A stretch of 61,958 nucleotides of DNA. It comes from Fulvivirga imtechensis AK7 (GTDB lineage Bacteria > Bacteroidota > Bacteroidia > Cytophagales > Cyclobacteriaceae). Positions 16,820 to 25,834 of the stretch are shown here, in pieces. Positions within the stretch are counted from its first letter, which is position 1, and the number at the start of each line of letters is the position of its first letter. A program made the position numbers and the translations under genes. The notes under the pieces are model-generated. The model did not search any database, was not told the origin of the DNA, and was given only the letters and a program-made list of their open reading frames with translations. The stretch covers positions 1 to 61,958 of the forward strand of contig NZ_AMZN01000047.1 of the NCBI RefSeq assembly GCF_000331535.1, given 5' to 3'.

Positions 16820-17566
16820 ATGGAGCAGGAAGAAAAAGATATTGAACTGATAGAGGCTTACCATCAGGGAACGCTTAGCGAAGATGAGATTGCTGCGTTT
16901 GAAAAGAGAAGAGCTGAAGACGAAGACTTCGATCGTAAGGTGGAGGACTACGTACATATCATGAGCGAGATCCGCACATTTGGCGAACGTGATTTCATGA
17001 AAAAGCTGCACTCCTGGGAAAAAGATATTGCCGGTGAAAAAGAGGCAAAGGTGATCCCTCTAAAAACAATATTGTCAATAGCCGCTGCTATCATTATCAT
17101 CTTGATCCCCATAGGATATTTACTCATGTCTGATCAGACACAACAAGGGCCACAGGAACTCTATACAGCTTATTTCAAGCCCTATGAGGATGTTATATCA
17201 GAGAGATCCGAGAGTTCAGGATTATTAGAACAAGGGTTAAGTGCTTATAATCAGGAAAACTACAGGCAGGCCATTACTTATTTAGAAGGTTTTGTGAAAG
17301 AAAACCCGGAGAACAACGGGAGTAAAACCTACCTCGGCATTGCCTACCTGGCCTCAAATGAACCTGAAAAGGCAGAAAGCATATTAAAAGACGTTACGCA
17401 AAATGCATCGGGTTTATTTAAAGAAGTATCGGAATGGTATCTGGCGCTGGCATATCTGGATCTGAACCAAAAAAACCGGGCAAAAGACCAGTTTAACAAC
17501 ATCACCTCGCAGCCTGACCACATGTACTACAGCAAAGCAAAAGAACTATTGCAGAAAATCGATTAG
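16820..17566 (+). CDS. Membrane TPR protein, probable anti-sigma factor
   Basis: 248 residues: an acidic, helical cytoplasmic N terminus (about 1-75, including LIEAYHQGTLSEDEIAAFEKR, a pattern seen in Bacteroidota anti-sigma factors), one membrane helix at about 82-103, and an extracytoplasmic C terminus with tetratricopeptide-like repeats (about 128-245: GLSAYNQENYRQAITYLEGF, YLGIAYLASNEPEKAESIL). The design (sigma-binding inside, sensing outside) and its position directly after the sigma gene support an anti-sigma role; there is no direct proof. The TPR part could bind the CHAT protein or an envelope ligand. Confidence 0.75.
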   Translation: MEQEEKDIELIEAYHQGTLSEDEIAAFEKRRAEDEDFDRKVEDYVHIMSEIRTFGERDFMKKLHSWEKDIAGEKEAKVIPLKTILSIAAAIIIILIPIGYLLMSDQTQQGPQELYTAYFKPYEDVISERSESSGLLEQGLSAYNQENYRQAITYLEGFVKENPENNGSKTYLGIAYLASNEPEKAESILKDVTQNASGLFKEVSEWYLALAYLDLNQKNRAKDQFNNITSQPDHMYYSKAKELLQKID

Positions 17567-17622
17567 GCTCTTTGAAAATAGATTGGATTTAGGCACAAGT
17601 AAGTGCAAGTTAAAATCTCTCC

Positions 17623-17646
17623 GTGCCTTCGTGCCTTTGTGGCATT
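17623..17646. repeat. Short tandem octamers
   Basis: Three adjacent octamers GTGCCTTC, GTGCCTTT, GTGGCATT just past the convergent gene ends. Similar GTGCCTT runs are common intergenic sequence in Bacteroidota; no function inferred. Confidence 0.35.
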
Positions 17647-19088
17647 TATAGCTTAATGCAAATATTTTTGGTTTCAGTAAAAAATCTCAAAGCTTCCCAA
17701 CCACCTTCTCGCCCAACCCCTGATTGCTTCATCCCACCAAAAGGAGTCCTCAGATCCCTCACTAGCCAGCAATTGACCCAAATAATGCCACTTTTCAACT
17801 GGTGAGCCACCCTGTGAGCCCGCTTAAGATTTTCAGTCCAGATGGTGGCTGAAAGGCCATAGGCAGTGCTGTTTGCATAATCGATCACCTCCTTCTCCTC
17901 TTTAAAAGGCATGATTGTGACGACAGGTCCAAAAATTTCTTCCTGATTGGTCCGGCAGTTGTGCTTAAGGCCTGTAATTACTGTTGGTTCAATAAAATAG
18001 CCATCAGTACATCTTCCAGCTACTTTGGCTCTATGGCCTCCGGTGAGTACTTCTCCACCTTCTTCCTGAGCTAGCCTGATATACGAAATCACCTTATTCA
18101 TATGAGGCTCGGAAACTACCGCACCTACTTTTGTTCCGTCCTCCAAAGGATCGCCCACGGTAAGTTCTTTTACTTTTTCTACAAATGCATTTACAAACTT
18201 ATCGTAGATCGACTCCTGCACAAACATCCTGGACCCACACAGGCAGATCTGCCCCTGGTTGGCAAAAGAAGAATGGACAGAGGTGTGTAATGCCTGTTCA
18301 AAATCACAATCTTCAAAAATGATGTTGGGATTCTTTCCTCCCAGCTCAAGGGAAAGCTTTTTAAACATAGGAGCAGCAGTAGCAGCGATACTTTTTCCTG
18401 TGGCAGTACCCCCGGTAAAGGATATCAGTGGTACATCAGGATGCTCAATAATAGCTTGACCGGCTTTGGCTCCCAATCCGTGTACGATATTCAAAACTCC
18501 GGCAGGCAAGCCTGCTTCGATACACATCTCCGAAAACAGGTAAGCCGTCATCGGGGTCACCTCTGATGGTTTGGCCACCACTGTATTGCCTGCGGCCAAA
18601 GCGGGAGCTATCTTCCATGTAAACAGGTATAAGGGCAGGTTCCATGGCGAAATGCAGCCTGCAACACCCACAGGAGTACGAGTGGTATAATTCACGGCTT
18701 CACCATCCAGCATGTGCGATTCGGAAGAAAAGTGCAGAATGGCTGTAGCATAAAACCTCATGTTGCTGGATGCCCTGGGGATATCGACACGTTGTGCAAG
18801 CTTTAGCGGCTTTCCATTATCAACGGACTCTGCCTCAGCCAACCTATCGTGATTTTTATCAATGAGGTCGGCAATTTTATTCATGATATCCGAACGCTTC
18901 TGTACTGGCATAGAAGACCAACCTTCGAAAGCATTTTTCGCAGCCTCCACAGCCTCCTCCACATCAGCTTTGTCCGAATCCGGGATCAGGCTATACACTT
19001 TACCCTCTGCCGGATTGTAATTGTCGAGATATTGACCTGATTGAGGAGCTACTAATGCTCCGTTGATATAGTTTTGTATTTTCTTCAT
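17646..19088 (-). CDS. Aldehyde dehydrogenase, probable 2-aminomuconate 6-semialdehyde dehydrogenase
   Basis: NAD-dependent aldehyde dehydrogenase of 480 residues. Catalytic Cys282 in NQGQICLC, general base Glu248 in LELGGK, cofactor motif FTGGTATG and the C-terminal RTPFGGMKQSGVGREGG are all intact. The context gives the specificity: the divergent arm encodes kynureninase, kynurenine monooxygenase and 3-hydroxyanthranilate dioxygenase, and the pathway after that ring-opening dioxygenase needs this dehydrogenase (after decarboxylation). The close relatives 2-hydroxymuconic semialdehyde or betaine aldehyde dehydrogenase cannot be excluded by sequence alone. Confidence 0.85.
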   Translation of the reverse strand: MKKIQNYINGALVAPQSGQYLDNYNPAEGKVYSLIPDSDKADVEEAVEAAKNAFEGWSSMPVQKRSDIMNKIADLIDKNHDRLAEAESVDNGKPLKLAQRVDIPRASSNMRFYATAILHFSSESHMLDGEAVNYTTRTPVGVAGCISPWNLPLYLFTWKIAPALAAGNTVVAKPSEVTPMTAYLFSEMCIEAGLPAGVLNIVHGLGAKAGQAIIEHPDVPLISFTGGTATGKSIAATAAPMFKKLSLELGGKNPNIIFEDCDFEQALHTSVHSSFANQGQICLCGSRMFVQESIYDKFVNAFVEKVKELTVGDPLEDGTKVGAVVSEPHMNKVISYIRLAQEEGGEVLTGGHRAKVAGRCTDGYFIEPTVITGLKHNCRTNQEEIFGPVVTIMPFKEEKEVIDYANSTAYGLSATIWTENLKRAHRVAHQLKSGIIWVNCWLVRDLRTPFGGMKQSGVGREGGWEALRFFTETKNICIKL

Positions 19089-19156
19089 TGATTCTGTTCT
19101 AAATATATCCCCTGTGTTCAGTGATCTGATGACTTCGAGTCATCTGATCACAAGGT

Positions 19157-19945
19157 TTACAAGCAGTCCAGGCGACCACCGTCAACAGGCAGGTTGATGC
19201 CGTTGATATATGCTGCTGCCGGGGTGGCAAGGAAAGCTGCCGCCGCGGCTACCTCTTCGGGGGTGGCAAAGCGACCGGCCGGGATCTCCTTCTTCATCGC
19301 TTTCATCACATCCTCTTCTGTAATGTCCGTTTTTTCTGCTTTGCTGCGTATTATGCTTTCCAGACGCGCGGTGCTCGTTGCTCCGGGAAGTACATTGTTG
19401 ACAGTTATACCATAAGGCGCCAGTTCCGTGGCCAACGTCTTAGCCCAACTGGCCACCGCACCACGGATGGTATTGGAAACACCCAAACCCGGTAGCGGCG
19501 CCTTCACTGAAGTAGAAATAATATTGATGATCCTGCCATAGCCCACCTGCTTCATCAAAGGCGTAACCGCTTGTATCAATATCTGATTGCAAATCAAATG
19601 CCGGTTAAAAGCCGCATGGAACTCATCAAGCTTGGCATCTATGATCTTACCCCCCGCAGGACCGCCAGTATTGTTGATGAGAATATGGACATTCTGTTCC
19701 TGTGCAAGATAACTATCTATGGCTTTCTTTAACTTTTTGGGCTCATCAAAATCGGCCACCACATAGTCATGCTGCTGGCCCTTATCCGCAGGCAATTGTT
19801 CGGCTACTTTTTTCAGCTTTTCTTCATTTCTGGCTACTAAAGTGACACTGGCGCCAAGTAGCGCCAATTCCAGGGCTATCGCTCTGCCTATCCCCTGGGT
19901 ACTACCACACACTATTGCTCTTTTTTCCTTTATCTTAAGATCCAT
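19157..19945 (-). CDS. SDR family protein with altered active site
   Basis: A 262-residue short-chain dehydrogenase/reductase: cofactor loop GSTQGIGRA (14-22), NNTGG (91-95), Ser144 in IISTS, and the C-terminal INLPVDGGR. The classical YxxxK pair is replaced by Ser157 and Arg161 (SNTIR), so normal proton relay chemistry is doubtful. It follows the aldehyde dehydrogenase gene on the minus strand and is probably co-transcribed with it. Its role in tryptophan breakdown is inferred only from location. Confidence 0.85.
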   Translation of the reverse strand: MDLKIKEKRAIVCGSTQGIGRAIALELALLGASVTLVARNEEKLKKVAEQLPADKGQQHDYVVADFDEPKKLKKAIDSYLAQEQNVHILINNTGGPAGGKIIDAKLDEFHAAFNRHLICNQILIQAVTPLMKQVGYGRIINIISTSVKAPLPGLGVSNTIRGAVASWAKTLATELAPYGITVNNVLPGATSTARLESIIRSKAEKTDITEEDVMKAMKKEIPAGRFATPEEVAAAAAFLATPAAAYINGINLPVDGGRLDCL

Positions 19946-20114
19946 TTGGATTTGTTAAAATGGTGTTGTTGTATCGTTTTTAATTTTCGCTAAATTTAAA
20001 GAGAAATGTCTACAATGCCAGTCTTGTGCAAATCATTAGCACAGTATTTTACAAAGACGGCATGGTAAGCCCGAATCTTTAAGAAAATGCGTTTAAAAAA
20101 TAAAAATCATTCCC

Positions 20115-20642
20115 ATGGCTATTAAGAGACCTTTTAACCTGCAAAAATGGATCGAGGAAAATCGCGATATATTAAAACCCCCAATAGGAAATAAAAATCT
20201 TTATGTTGAAGCCGGCGACTTTATAGTGATGATAGTGGGTGGCCCTAATGCCCGGAAGGATTACCACTATAATGAAACCGAAGAACTGTTCTATCAACTA
20301 GAGGGTGACATCATTGTAAAAATACAGGAAGATGGCAACGCAGTAGAGGTGCCCATCAAAGCAGGAGACATATACCTTCACCCCGCAAAGGTACCACACT
20401 CCCCCATCAGGCCCGCTAATTCGGTAGGTCTTGTAATAGAGAGGGTGCGTACGGCAGATCATACCGATGGGTTGATGTGGTTCTGCGATAACTGTAATCA
20501 TAAGCTGCATGAAACCTACTTTCCACTAAAAAATATTGAAAAAGACTTTCTGTCGCGCTTTAGAGAATTTTATGGATCAAGGGAATTACGTACATGCGAC
20601 AACTGCAGCCATGTAATGGAAGTAGATGAAAGGTTCGTATAA
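20115..20642 (+). CDS. nbaC: 3-hydroxyanthranilate 3,4-dioxygenase
   Basis: Opens the ring of 3-hydroxyanthranilate to 2-amino-3-carboxymuconate semialdehyde using Fe(II) and O2. In 175 residues the cupin has iron ligands H51, E57 and H95 (DYHYNETEELF, PAKVPHSP), and the C-terminal rubredoxin-like site has C124, C127, C161 and C164 (CDNC twice), as in bacterial and not mammalian forms. First gene of the plus-strand kynurenine arm; its stop directly abuts the ogt start. Confidence 0.95.
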   Translation: MAIKRPFNLQKWIEENRDILKPPIGNKNLYVEAGDFIVMIVGGPNARKDYHYNETEELFYQLEGDIIVKIQEDGNAVEVPIKAGDIYLHPAKVPHSPIRPANSVGLVIERVRTADHTDGLMWFCDNCNHKLHETYFPLKNIEKDFLSRFREFYGSRELRTCDNCSHVMEVDERFV

Positions 20643-21125
20643 ATGGAAACTTTTATTTACCCGTCACCTATAGGTGAGTTGCAAATAATCGCAGAAGAAG
20701 ATGCCATTATTGAATGCACCTTTTCAGGTAGAGAAGCTTCTTCCGGCACCCCGAAGTCTCCGGTTATCCGGCAATGTATCGGGGAGTTGGAACAATATTT
20801 TTCAGGTAGATTAAAGCGCTTTACAGTTAATATTAAGCTGACAGGTACAGCGTTTCAGAACCGGGTCTGGACCGAGCTGACAAAGATCCCCTTTGGAAAA
20901 ACTATCACCTACAGCGACCTGGCATCAAAACTTGGAGACCCAAAGTGTATAAGAGCTGCTGGAACGGCCAACGGCAGGAACAAAATCCCTATCATTATTC
21001 CATGCCATCGAGTGATAGGCAAAGACGGAAGCCTCGTAGGCTTTGGCGGAGGACTTGACAAAAAGGAGTGGCTGCTCAGGCACGAAGGTGTGATCCGCAG
21101 TGAACAGATGAAAATTTTTGCCTAA
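20643..21125 (+). CDS. ogt: Methylated-DNA--protein-cysteine methyltransferase
   Basis: Suicidal DNA repair protein that takes the alkyl group from O6-alkylguanine onto a Cys. The 160-residue chain has the helix-turn-helix and arginine finger region (KTITYSDLASKLG, AAGTANGRN) and the active-site PCHRV with C121. It lies with no gap between the 3-hydroxyanthranilate dioxygenase gene and kynU, an unexpected partner for a catabolic operon; it could simply exploit the promoter. Confidence 0.95.
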   Translation: METFIYPSPIGELQIIAEEDAIIECTFSGREASSGTPKSPVIRQCIGELEQYFSGRLKRFTVNIKLTGTAFQNRVWTELTKIPFGKTITYSDLASKLGDPKCIRAAGTANGRNKIPIIIPCHRVIGKDGSLVGFGGGLDKKEWLLRHEGVIRSEQMKIFA

Positions 21126-21130
21126 TATTG

Positions 21131-22420
21131 ATGGCAAAAGATATTCTGCACATGACCTACGAAAATTCTCTGACATTTGCTCAAGATCTGGATAGAGATG
21201 ATCCGCTTCGCCATTTTAGAAATAAGTTTCACATCCCACAGCTTAATGATAAGGATGTTATCTATTTTACCGGTAATTCACTGGGATTACAGCCTAAAAA
21301 CACCAGGGTTTATATTGAAGAAGAACTGGAAGGTTGGGCCACATTAGGTGTTGACGGACATTTTCACTCTCAAAAGAGGCCATGGTTTTATTATCACAAA
21401 TTCAGTAAAGAGGCGCTTGCCAAAATTGTAGGGGCTAAACCATCTGAGGTAGTTTCAATGAACAACCTCACTGTCAACCTCCATTTGATGATGGTTTCAT
21501 TTTATCGCCCAACTTCCTCGCGCTTCAAAATAATGATCGAAGCTGGAGCATTTCCCTCAGATCAGTATGCCGTAGAAAGCCAGATCAAATTTCATGGGTA
21601 TAACTATGAAGATGCTCTTATTGAAATATCTCCACGCGAGGGAGAATATCACCTGCGCACAGAGGATATCTTATCGAAAATTGAGGAAAACAAAGACTCA
21701 TTGGCGCTAGTCCTTTTCGGTGGTGTTCAATATTACACTGGCCAGTTGTTTGATATTGGCAGCATAACAGCCGCAGGACACTGGGCAGGAGCCATAGTAG
21801 GTTTTGACCTGGCACATGCGGCCGGAAACGTACCTCTAAACCTCCATAACGATCAGGTCGATTTTGCTGCCTGGTGCAGCTATAAGTACCTTAATTCCGG
21901 TCCTGGCGGGGTAAGTGGAATATTTGTGCACGAAAAACATGGTGATGCTGAACTTCCTCGGTTTGCAGGCTGGTGGGGCCACAACGAAAGCGAAAGGTTC
22001 AAGATGAAAAAAGGATTTATACCTATGTCCGGGGCTGACGGCTGGCAATTAAGTAATGTCAATATCCTGAGCAGCGCTGCACACCTGGCAGCCCTTGAAA
22101 TATATGATGAGGCAGGAATGGAGGCTTTGCGACAAAAGAGCATCAGGCTTACGGGATTTATGGAGTATCTGCTAAATGGATTTAACCTGGGTGATGATGT
22201 GCTTAAAATTATTACCCCAACCGACCCCGCAGCCAGGGGTTGCCAGCTTTCTTTGCTGGTGAGCAAAAACGGCAAAGCCATATTCGAACATTTGACGAGG
22301 TCAGGCGTAGTTGCAGACTGGCGTGAGCCAGATGTAATAAGAGTAGCTCCGGTGCCCCTGTACAATACCTTTGAAGACGTGTATAACTTTTGCGAAATTC
22401 TTAAAAAAGTAATCTTCTGA
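21131..22420 (+). CDS. kynU: Kynureninase
   Basis: PLP enzyme that splits (3-hydroxy)kynurenine into (3-hydroxy)anthranilate and alanine. From the ATG at 21131 it has 429 residues; a TTG just before is the less likely start. PLP Lys252 is in CSYKYLNSGPGG and the pyridine-binding Asp226 in GFDLAHA, and the GNSLG near the N terminus fits the family. The stop overlaps the kmo start by one base (TGATG), indicating coupled translation. Confidence 0.95.
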   Translation: MAKDILHMTYENSLTFAQDLDRDDPLRHFRNKFHIPQLNDKDVIYFTGNSLGLQPKNTRVYIEEELEGWATLGVDGHFHSQKRPWFYYHKFSKEALAKIVGAKPSEVVSMNNLTVNLHLMMVSFYRPTSSRFKIMIEAGAFPSDQYAVESQIKFHGYNYEDALIEISPREGEYHLRTEDILSKIEENKDSLALVLFGGVQYYTGQLFDIGSITAAGHWAGAIVGFDLAHAAGNVPLNLHNDQVDFAAWCSYKYLNSGPGGVSGIFVHEKHGDAELPRFAGWWGHNESERFKMKKGFIPMSGADGWQLSNVNILSSAAHLAALEIYDEAGMEALRQKSIRLTGFMEYLLNGFNLGDDVLKIITPTDPAARGCQLSLLVSKNGKAIFEHLTRSGVVADWREPDVIRVAPVPLYNTFEDVYNFCEILKKVIF

Positions 22421-23760
22421 TGAAGCAAAAAAAAGAAAAGATAGCTGTTGTAGGAGCGGGACTAGTAGGTTCTTTAGTGGCTATTTATTTAGCAAAAAGA
22501 GGTTATGGTGTAGACCTGTATGAAAGACGCCATGATATGCGAAGGTCCGGTGCAGAAGGTGGCAGGTCCATTAACCTGGCGCTTAGCAATAGAGGACTAC
22601 TGCCCCTGAGTGAGGTCGGCCTTGGCGAAGCGGCTAAAAAGATGGTGATACCTATGCGTGGCCGGATGATGCACAGTGAAAAGGGTGCACTTACCTTCCA
22701 GGCCTATGGCAGAGAAGACCAGGCCATTAATTCCATTTCCAGAGGCGGCCTGAATGAGCTCCTGATGAACGAAGCAGAAAAAAATGGTGTAAATATTCAT
22801 TTCAATCACCGATGTACAGATATAGATTTTGATAACAGTAAGTTATTTTTTGATATAGATGGCGCTCAAAAGACAGAAACCGCTGACATTATAATTGGAG
22901 CTGACGGTGCATTTTCCGTGGTTCGTGGGATCATGCAAAAAACTGATCGCTTTAACTTCTCTCAGCATTATATTGAGCATGGTTATAAAGAGCTGAGCAT
23001 ACCACCAGACGCAGACGGTAATTTCAAGCTGGAGAAAAACGCACTGCACATCTGGCCCAGGGGAAATTATATGCTCATAGCGCTTCCAAACCTTGATGGT
23101 AGCTTTACATGTACTTTGTTTTTTCCTTTTGAGGGCGATCCCTCTTTTGAAAAACTTCGTACGCTCCAGGATGTTGATCAATTTTTTAAAGCTACATTCC
23201 CGGACGCACGAGAACTGATGACAACGCTGCTGGAAGATTATCAGCAAAACCCCACCTCCTCTTTAGTCACGGTTAAGAGTTATCCGTGGGTAAAAAATAA
23301 AACACTCATTATTGGAGATGCCTCACATGCCATTGTGCCATTCTATGGTCAGGGCATGAACAGCGGGTTTGAAGACTGCAGAATTCTCAATCAAATTCTG
23401 GACCAATATAGTGACGACTGGAAAACCACTTTACAAGTATTCAGCAATACACGTAAAATAGATGCGGACGCTATTTCGGACCTGGCTTTACAAAATTTTG
23501 TGGAGATGCGCGATCTGGTAGCAGACAAGGATTTTCTGCTCAGAAAAAAGATTGAAGCGAAACTCCACGAATTGTTTCCCGACCGGTGGATCCCGCTTTA
23601 TTCCATGGTTACCTTCAATGAAGGCATCAGGTATTCCGAAGCTATGAAAATTGGCAAAAAGCAGCAGGCAATTATGGATCAGGTAATGAAAACACCTGAC
23701 ATACACCAGAAATGGGAACTGCTAGACTTCAGGAGTATCGTGGATATGCTAGAGGTCTAA
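22420..23760 (+). CDS. kmo: Kynurenine 3-monooxygenase
   Basis: FAD- and NADPH-dependent hydroxylase converting kynurenine to 3-hydroxykynurenine. The 446-residue protein has the N-terminal dinucleotide motif VVGAGLVG (10-17), GGRSINLALSNRG, the central IIGADGAFSVVRG, and the second FAD motif GDASHAIVPFYGQGMNSGFEDC. Last gene of the arm; its last 12 bp overlap a convergent gene. Together with kynU and the dioxygenase it covers the middle of the tryptophan degradation route; tryptophan dioxygenase and the decarboxylase are not in this window. Confidence 0.95.
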   Translation: MKQKKEKIAVVGAGLVGSLVAIYLAKRGYGVDLYERRHDMRRSGAEGGRSINLALSNRGLLPLSEVGLGEAAKKMVIPMRGRMMHSEKGALTFQAYGREDQAINSISRGGLNELLMNEAEKNGVNIHFNHRCTDIDFDNSKLFFDIDGAQKTETADIIIGADGAFSVVRGIMQKTDRFNFSQHYIEHGYKELSIPPDADGNFKLEKNALHIWPRGNYMLIALPNLDGSFTCTLFFPFEGDPSFEKLRTLQDVDQFFKATFPDARELMTTLLEDYQQNPTSSLVTVKSYPWVKNKTLIIGDASHAIVPFYGQGMNSGFEDCRILNQILDQYSDDWKTTLQVFSNTRKIDADAISDLALQNFVEMRDLVADKDFLLRKKIEAKLHELFPDRWIPLYSMVTFNEGIRYSEAMKIGKKQQAIMDQVMKTPDIHQKWELLDFRSIVDMLEV

Positions 23761-24198
23761 CGCTGTCTTTAGCCTTTGATAAGTTTGTAGTTCTATATTG
23801 TCAGTATCCTGCTCCTTAGAAGCAAAAAGGTCCATCGTTTCTCTGACGAAATCCTTCGATGCTTCACTGGCGGCCAGAAAATCCCGCAATGCGGCTACGA
23901 ACTTCGCTTCCCATTTGTCACGATTTTTGAGCAGGTACCTGATCTCCGCTTTATAGATGAGCATCAGATTCTCTTCCTTCTCATCGGTACCCAAATCTTC
24001 TGTGGCAAATTCGCTACCTAAGATTTTTGATAATCTTTTTAGTGTTACCCACTCCTCACGATCCAACAAGCCATCGCTCATTACTATAAGACAGGAAGGC
24101 AGCAGGTGCGCAACGTAAATAAACTGTTCTTTGTTAATATCAAGAAAACGGACCTGAGTATATTCCGTATACAGGTCATCCATCTTCGTCTTCGCCAT
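23749..24198 (-). CDS. Conserved hypothetical protein, possibly TerB-like helical
   Basis: 149 residues, all helical in appearance, no signal or membrane segment. The segment SCLIVMSDGLLDREEWVTLKRLSKIL resembles the acidic helices of TerB-like proteins, but this is weak. It overlaps the 3' end of kmo by 12 bp in convergent orientation. Function unknown. Confidence 0.7.
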   Translation of the reverse strand: MAKTKMDDLYTEYTQVRFLDINKEQFIYVAHLLPSCLIVMSDGLLDREEWVTLKRLSKILGSEFATEDLGTDEKEENLMLIYKAEIRYLLKNRDKWEAKFVAALRDFLAASEASKDFVRETMDLFASKEQDTDNIELQTYQRLKTALDL

Positions 24199-24249
24199 TC
24201 TTTTTCTAAGTAAGTTGTCTCACCTAAATATAGAAAAATAATAGTTACA

Positions 24250-25728
24250 TCAACTATTAATTAGTTGTTTATACTGATCATATCGAATTAATATCTCCTT
24301 CACGTAATTAACAGGTTCCTCGCCTCTGCAATAGCCTGATTTTACCACCGGATCTCTGAAAAATGCGGGTTTTGATTTCATAAACAGGTAATATTCCACA
24401 TTACCATCCCATACCTTAGGATCTTTGCCATACTTTTTTGCCAACTCTCTTGCATCTACAACGTGCCCCAACCCAACGTTATAACTTGCCAGCACAAACT
24501 TGATCCTTTCATTTTCATCGTCAATAGTTTTAGCCCAAAGCTTATCCAGAAACTTCAGGTGATTTATCCCGGCAAATATGCTCTGCCTGGGATTCGTCAG
24601 ATCCCTGGCTCCAAACCGCTGTCCGGTCTCAGGCACCAGTTGCATGAGCCCTACAGCCCCCGCCCACGATTTTGCATTGGGGTCAAAATGCGACTCCTGG
24701 TATATCTGAGAGGCCAAAAGCCGCCAGTCCCACCCGATAGAATCAGCCGCTACTTTTATGAGGTCATCATAAACACTAATTTTTTCGCCTCCTAAGGAAG
24801 AAAAATCACTTTTCGCCCTTCTAAGTGATGCCCTGGGGCTTTGAAAATACTTCTTATAGATTACATTGAATGTCGGCTGTCGTTTTATGTCAGCCATCCA
24901 ATTGTTCATTTCACTGAGTAGATCCGGTGCGTTTTTGCGTACTGCCCAGGCTATCTGTTGAGGAAAGCTAATAGGTGTTTTTACATCAATATCCGGATAA
25001 TAGGCAGCATTGATAAATGCCACTGATTCATCGGCAACAGTATACTCAATATGCCCGAAAGCCACTCTGCGTATCATCTCTTCAGTTTCTGCGCTATCCC
25101 GGTCCTCAATGATAACAATATCTCCCCCGATCTCCTGAGATAAATGCTGAAGACGTTCTACATAGGAAGAGCTTTTCCTGACATGTACCTCTTTTCCAAT
25201 AAGATCGACCTGATTGCGAATCAAAGCCTTATCAAGTTCCTCGCGTGTCATATTCCTCCATCCCTCCGGCCTTCGCTGTACCAATACCTGTCTTGTGGTA
25301 TAGTGATTATCCGTAAACGACACGATTTTTTTCCGGGCTTTTGTTACTGTCAGGGAGTATGCTATTACATCTCCCTCGCCCTTATTCAGCATATCAAAAG
25401 CCTTATCAATACTTGCTGTAGATTTTACTTCCAGATTTACCTTAAGATGTTTTGCAAAAAGAGCCAGAAGATCATATTCATAGCCCATCGGCTGGCCCTT
25501 ATATAAGAAATAGCCGGTAGAGCTGTTGTCAACTATTGCAATTAACGAGCCCCGTTCCCTGATCCTATCCAGATCAAGAGCCACCGGGTTCACAGCGGCC
25601 TCTTCCACCACTTCGGGGCCAGTGCTTTCATTACCTGAGCGACAGGCCACAACGGAAAGCAAGCTCATAAAAAGAAAAATTGCCTGTAGAAAACCTGTTA
25701 CCCCGTTTTTATCCAATTTAAACATCAT
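24250..25728 (-). CDS. mltF: Membrane-bound lytic murein transglycosylase F-like lipoprotein
   Basis: 492 residues with a lipobox VVAC (Cys29). Residues about 50-275 form a solute-binding (SBP_bac_3) domain (GYEYDLLALFAKHLKVNLEVK, YSLTVTKARKKIVSFTDNHY), and residues about 310-470 an SLT transglycosylase domain with the catalytic Glu in YQESHFDPNAKSWAGAVGLMQLVP. This order is that of MltF, which cuts peptidoglycan glycan strands from the inner face of the outer membrane. Divergent from the DUF4286 gene. Confidence 0.9.
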   Translation of the reverse strand: MMFKLDKNGVTGFLQAIFLFMSLLSVVACRSGNESTGPEVVEEAAVNPVALDLDRIRERGSLIAIVDNSSTGYFLYKGQPMGYEYDLLALFAKHLKVNLEVKSTASIDKAFDMLNKGEGDVIAYSLTVTKARKKIVSFTDNHYTTRQVLVQRRPEGWRNMTREELDKALIRNQVDLIGKEVHVRKSSSYVERLQHLSQEIGGDIVIIEDRDSAETEEMIRRVAFGHIEYTVADESVAFINAAYYPDIDVKTPISFPQQIAWAVRKNAPDLLSEMNNWMADIKRQPTFNVIYKKYFQSPRASLRRAKSDFSSLGGEKISVYDDLIKVAADSIGWDWRLLASQIYQESHFDPNAKSWAGAVGLMQLVPETGQRFGARDLTNPRQSIFAGINHLKFLDKLWAKTIDDENERIKFVLASYNVGLGHVVDARELAKKYGKDPKVWDGNVEYYLFMKSKPAFFRDPVVKSGYCRGEEPVNYVKEILIRYDQYKQLINS

Positions 25729-25747
25729 GATTTAATGAAAATAATGA

Positions 25748-25755
25748 TAATTTTG
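25748..25755 (+). promoter_or_regulatory. Possible -7 element upstream of the DUF4286 gene
   Basis: TAATTTTG matches TAnnTTTG, 80 bp before the ATG. No convincing -33 element. Confidence 0.3.
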
Positions 25756-25834
25756 GTCTGATAAAAGAGAAATCAGAATTTGGCTTATTCTGAGCAACAA
25801 ACTTTCGCTCATAAACAACTTAAAAATTACATCA

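Noticed and set aside
21880-22428. 182-codon frame antisense to kynU
   Set aside because: Shadow of a well-supported gene.
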